A stretch of DNA of 47,741 bases, from assembly GCA_964449375.1 (NCBI GenBank), contig CAYVAS010000015.1, forward strand, positions 1 through 47,741, in the 5' to 3' direction. A model generated the notes under the pieces. It ran no database searches. It was not told the origin of the DNA and saw nothing but the letters and a program-made list of their open reading frames with translations. Source of the stretch: JAFDWI01 sp964449375. Lineage in GTDB: Bacteria; Actinomycetota; Acidimicrobiia; Acidimicrobiales; Iamiaceae. Positions 47,463 through 47,741 of the stretch are shown here, one piece after another (position 1 is the stretch's first letter; every line of letters starts with the position of its first letter). The translations under genes and the position numbers were made by a program.

Positions 47463-47468
47463 TACAAT
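47463..47468 (+). promoter_or_regulatory. Putative -10 element of tRNA-Asn
   Basis: TACAAT, close to the ideal TATAAT, ending 18 nt before the tRNA. A TGTCAC 18 nt upstream (47439-47444) may be part of the -35. Confidence 0.5.
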
Positions 47469-47486
47469 GGCCGGTCCACCCACCTT

Positions 47487-47559
47487 TCCGGGGTAGCTCA
47501 GTTGGCAGAGCAAGCGGCTGTTAACCGCTAGGTCGAGAGTTCGAGCCTCTCCCCCGGAG
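47487..47559 (+). tRNA. tRNA-Asn, anticodon GTT
   Basis: A full cloverleaf of 73 nt. The acceptor is TCCGGGG/CCCCGGA, the D-arm starts AGCTCAGTTGG, the anticodon stem AGCGG/CCGCT holds loop CTGTTAA with anticodon GTT, and the T-loop is TTCGAGC. The discriminator is G, as expected for asparagine. CCA is not encoded. A 50-base spacer to the next tRNA shows nothing further. Confidence 0.96.
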
Positions 47560-47609
47560 CCCCGATCCGCCCGCGGCTCCCACGGTGACGGTACCGTCGT
47601 CGGGGAACC

Positions 47610-47685
47610 GGGGCGGTAGCTCAGTGGTCAGAGCAGGCGACTCATAATCGCTTGGTCGTGGGTTCGATCCCCACCCGCCCCACCA
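47610..47685 (+). tRNA. tRNA with anticodon CAT, probably tRNA-Ile2 (AUA-reading)
   Basis: A full cloverleaf with acceptor GGGGCGG/CCGCCCC, T-stem GTGGG/CCCAC, discriminator A and an encoded CCA. The anticodon loop is CTCATAA. The whole segment from the D-arm 3' side through the anticodon arm (AGAGCAGGCGACTCATAA and the following TCGCTTGGTCG) matches, from memory, the E. coli ileX tRNA-Ile2. There C34 is converted to lysidine by TilS so that AUA is read. It lacks initiator-type features: the first acceptor pair is intact and three G-C pairs do not stack on the anticodon loop. Elongator tRNA-Met remains the alternative. Confidence 0.85.
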
Positions 47686-47689
47686 GTGT

Positions 47690-47705
47690 GATGTCGCGAG
47701 ACATC
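47690..47705 (+). other. Short GNRA-loop hairpin after the last tRNA
   Basis: GATGTC-GCGA-GACATC, a perfect 6-bp stem closed by a GCGA tetraloop, 4 nt after the tRNA CCA. It may guide 3'-end trimming or protect the precursor. Confidence 0.45.
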
Positions 47706-47710
47706 TGCAA

Positions 47711-47741
47711 GGCCCGAACCTGCGATCAGCGGGTTCGGGCC
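47711..47741 (+). terminator. GC-rich hairpin at the window edge, probable terminator
   Basis: GGCCCGAACC (47711-47720) pairs perfectly with GGTTCGGGCC (47732-47741) around an 11-nt loop. The window ends with the last base of the stem, so a following T-tract cannot be judged. Its position after the tRNA pair suits a transcript end. Confidence 0.65.

Noticed and set aside
1..47741. CRISPR array, insertion sequence, rRNA operon, tmRNA or RNase P RNA
   Set aside because: I read for direct repeats with spacers, transposase motifs and conserved RNA cores and found none.

Overview
The window is a 47.7 kb, GC-rich (by eye about 70%) stretch of core chromosome from a high-GC actinobacterium. Class Acidimicrobiia or a close relative fits best. 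That placement is an inference from gene content: a KMGKS-type LeuRS, PAC2 protein, DUF3516-type SKI2 helicase, AccD-AccA fusion, Thr/Ser-rich lipoprotein linkers, many GTG starts and apparently leaderless genes. I see no phage, insertion sequence or CRISPR array. No gap between genes exceeds 300 bases; the largest are 13525-13753 and 41370-41615.

Layout. 1-8.8 kb: tRNA-Ala(GGC), leuS, a fatty-acyl-AMP-ligase-like enzyme, two related small lipoproteins, a phosphotransferase/PAC2 pair and a thioredoxin-TPR protein. 8.9-13.5 kb: comEA, comEC, an unrecognised 194-aa gene and holA, converging on rpsT. 13.7-21.1 kb: lepA, then the tightly coupled run hrcA-dnaJ-rsmE-hemW-accDA behind a near-perfect CIRCE operator. 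21.1-27.8 kb: an accessory segment with a pseudokinase, an HTH protein and an exopolysaccharide module (BY-kinase, two GT4 glycosyltransferases, a Wzy/WaaL-like protein). 27.9-38.1 kb: phoH-ybeY-corC-era-helicase, convergent dinG, an NTF2-like gene, uppS and recO. 38.1-47.4 kb: an RDD protein, glyS, an esterase, ppdK, dnaG and rpoD. The window closes with tRNA-Asn(GTT) and a CAU-anticodon tRNA that is probably tRNA-Ile2.

The backbone comEA-comEC-holA-rpsT-lepA-hrcA-dnaJ-rsmE ... phoH-ybeY-era-recO-glyS-X-dnaG-rpoD follows, from memory, the order known in Bacillus subtilis. It looks like a relic of an ancestral gene order linking DNA uptake, translation, heat shock, ribosome maturation, primase and the housekeeping sigma factor. 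Exopolysaccharide, helicase and cell-envelope genes interrupt it. In the slot X, where Firmicutes carry the regulator of pyruvate phosphate dikinase (PDRP), this genome carries the dikinase itself, and its usual regulatory Thr is Val.

The most striking regulatory pattern is a TAnnnT hexamer placed 7 or 8 nt upstream of the start codon at nine genes. This is the geometry of leaderless transcription, and it decides several starts (leuS, uppS, dinG, glyS, the phosphotransferase). No wholly new multi-gene system is evident. The best candidates for novelty are the leaderless architecture, the ppdK locus with its switch-like leader, the ComEC with a dead metallo-beta-lactamase domain, the pseudokinase, and the 194-aa gene between comEC and holA.
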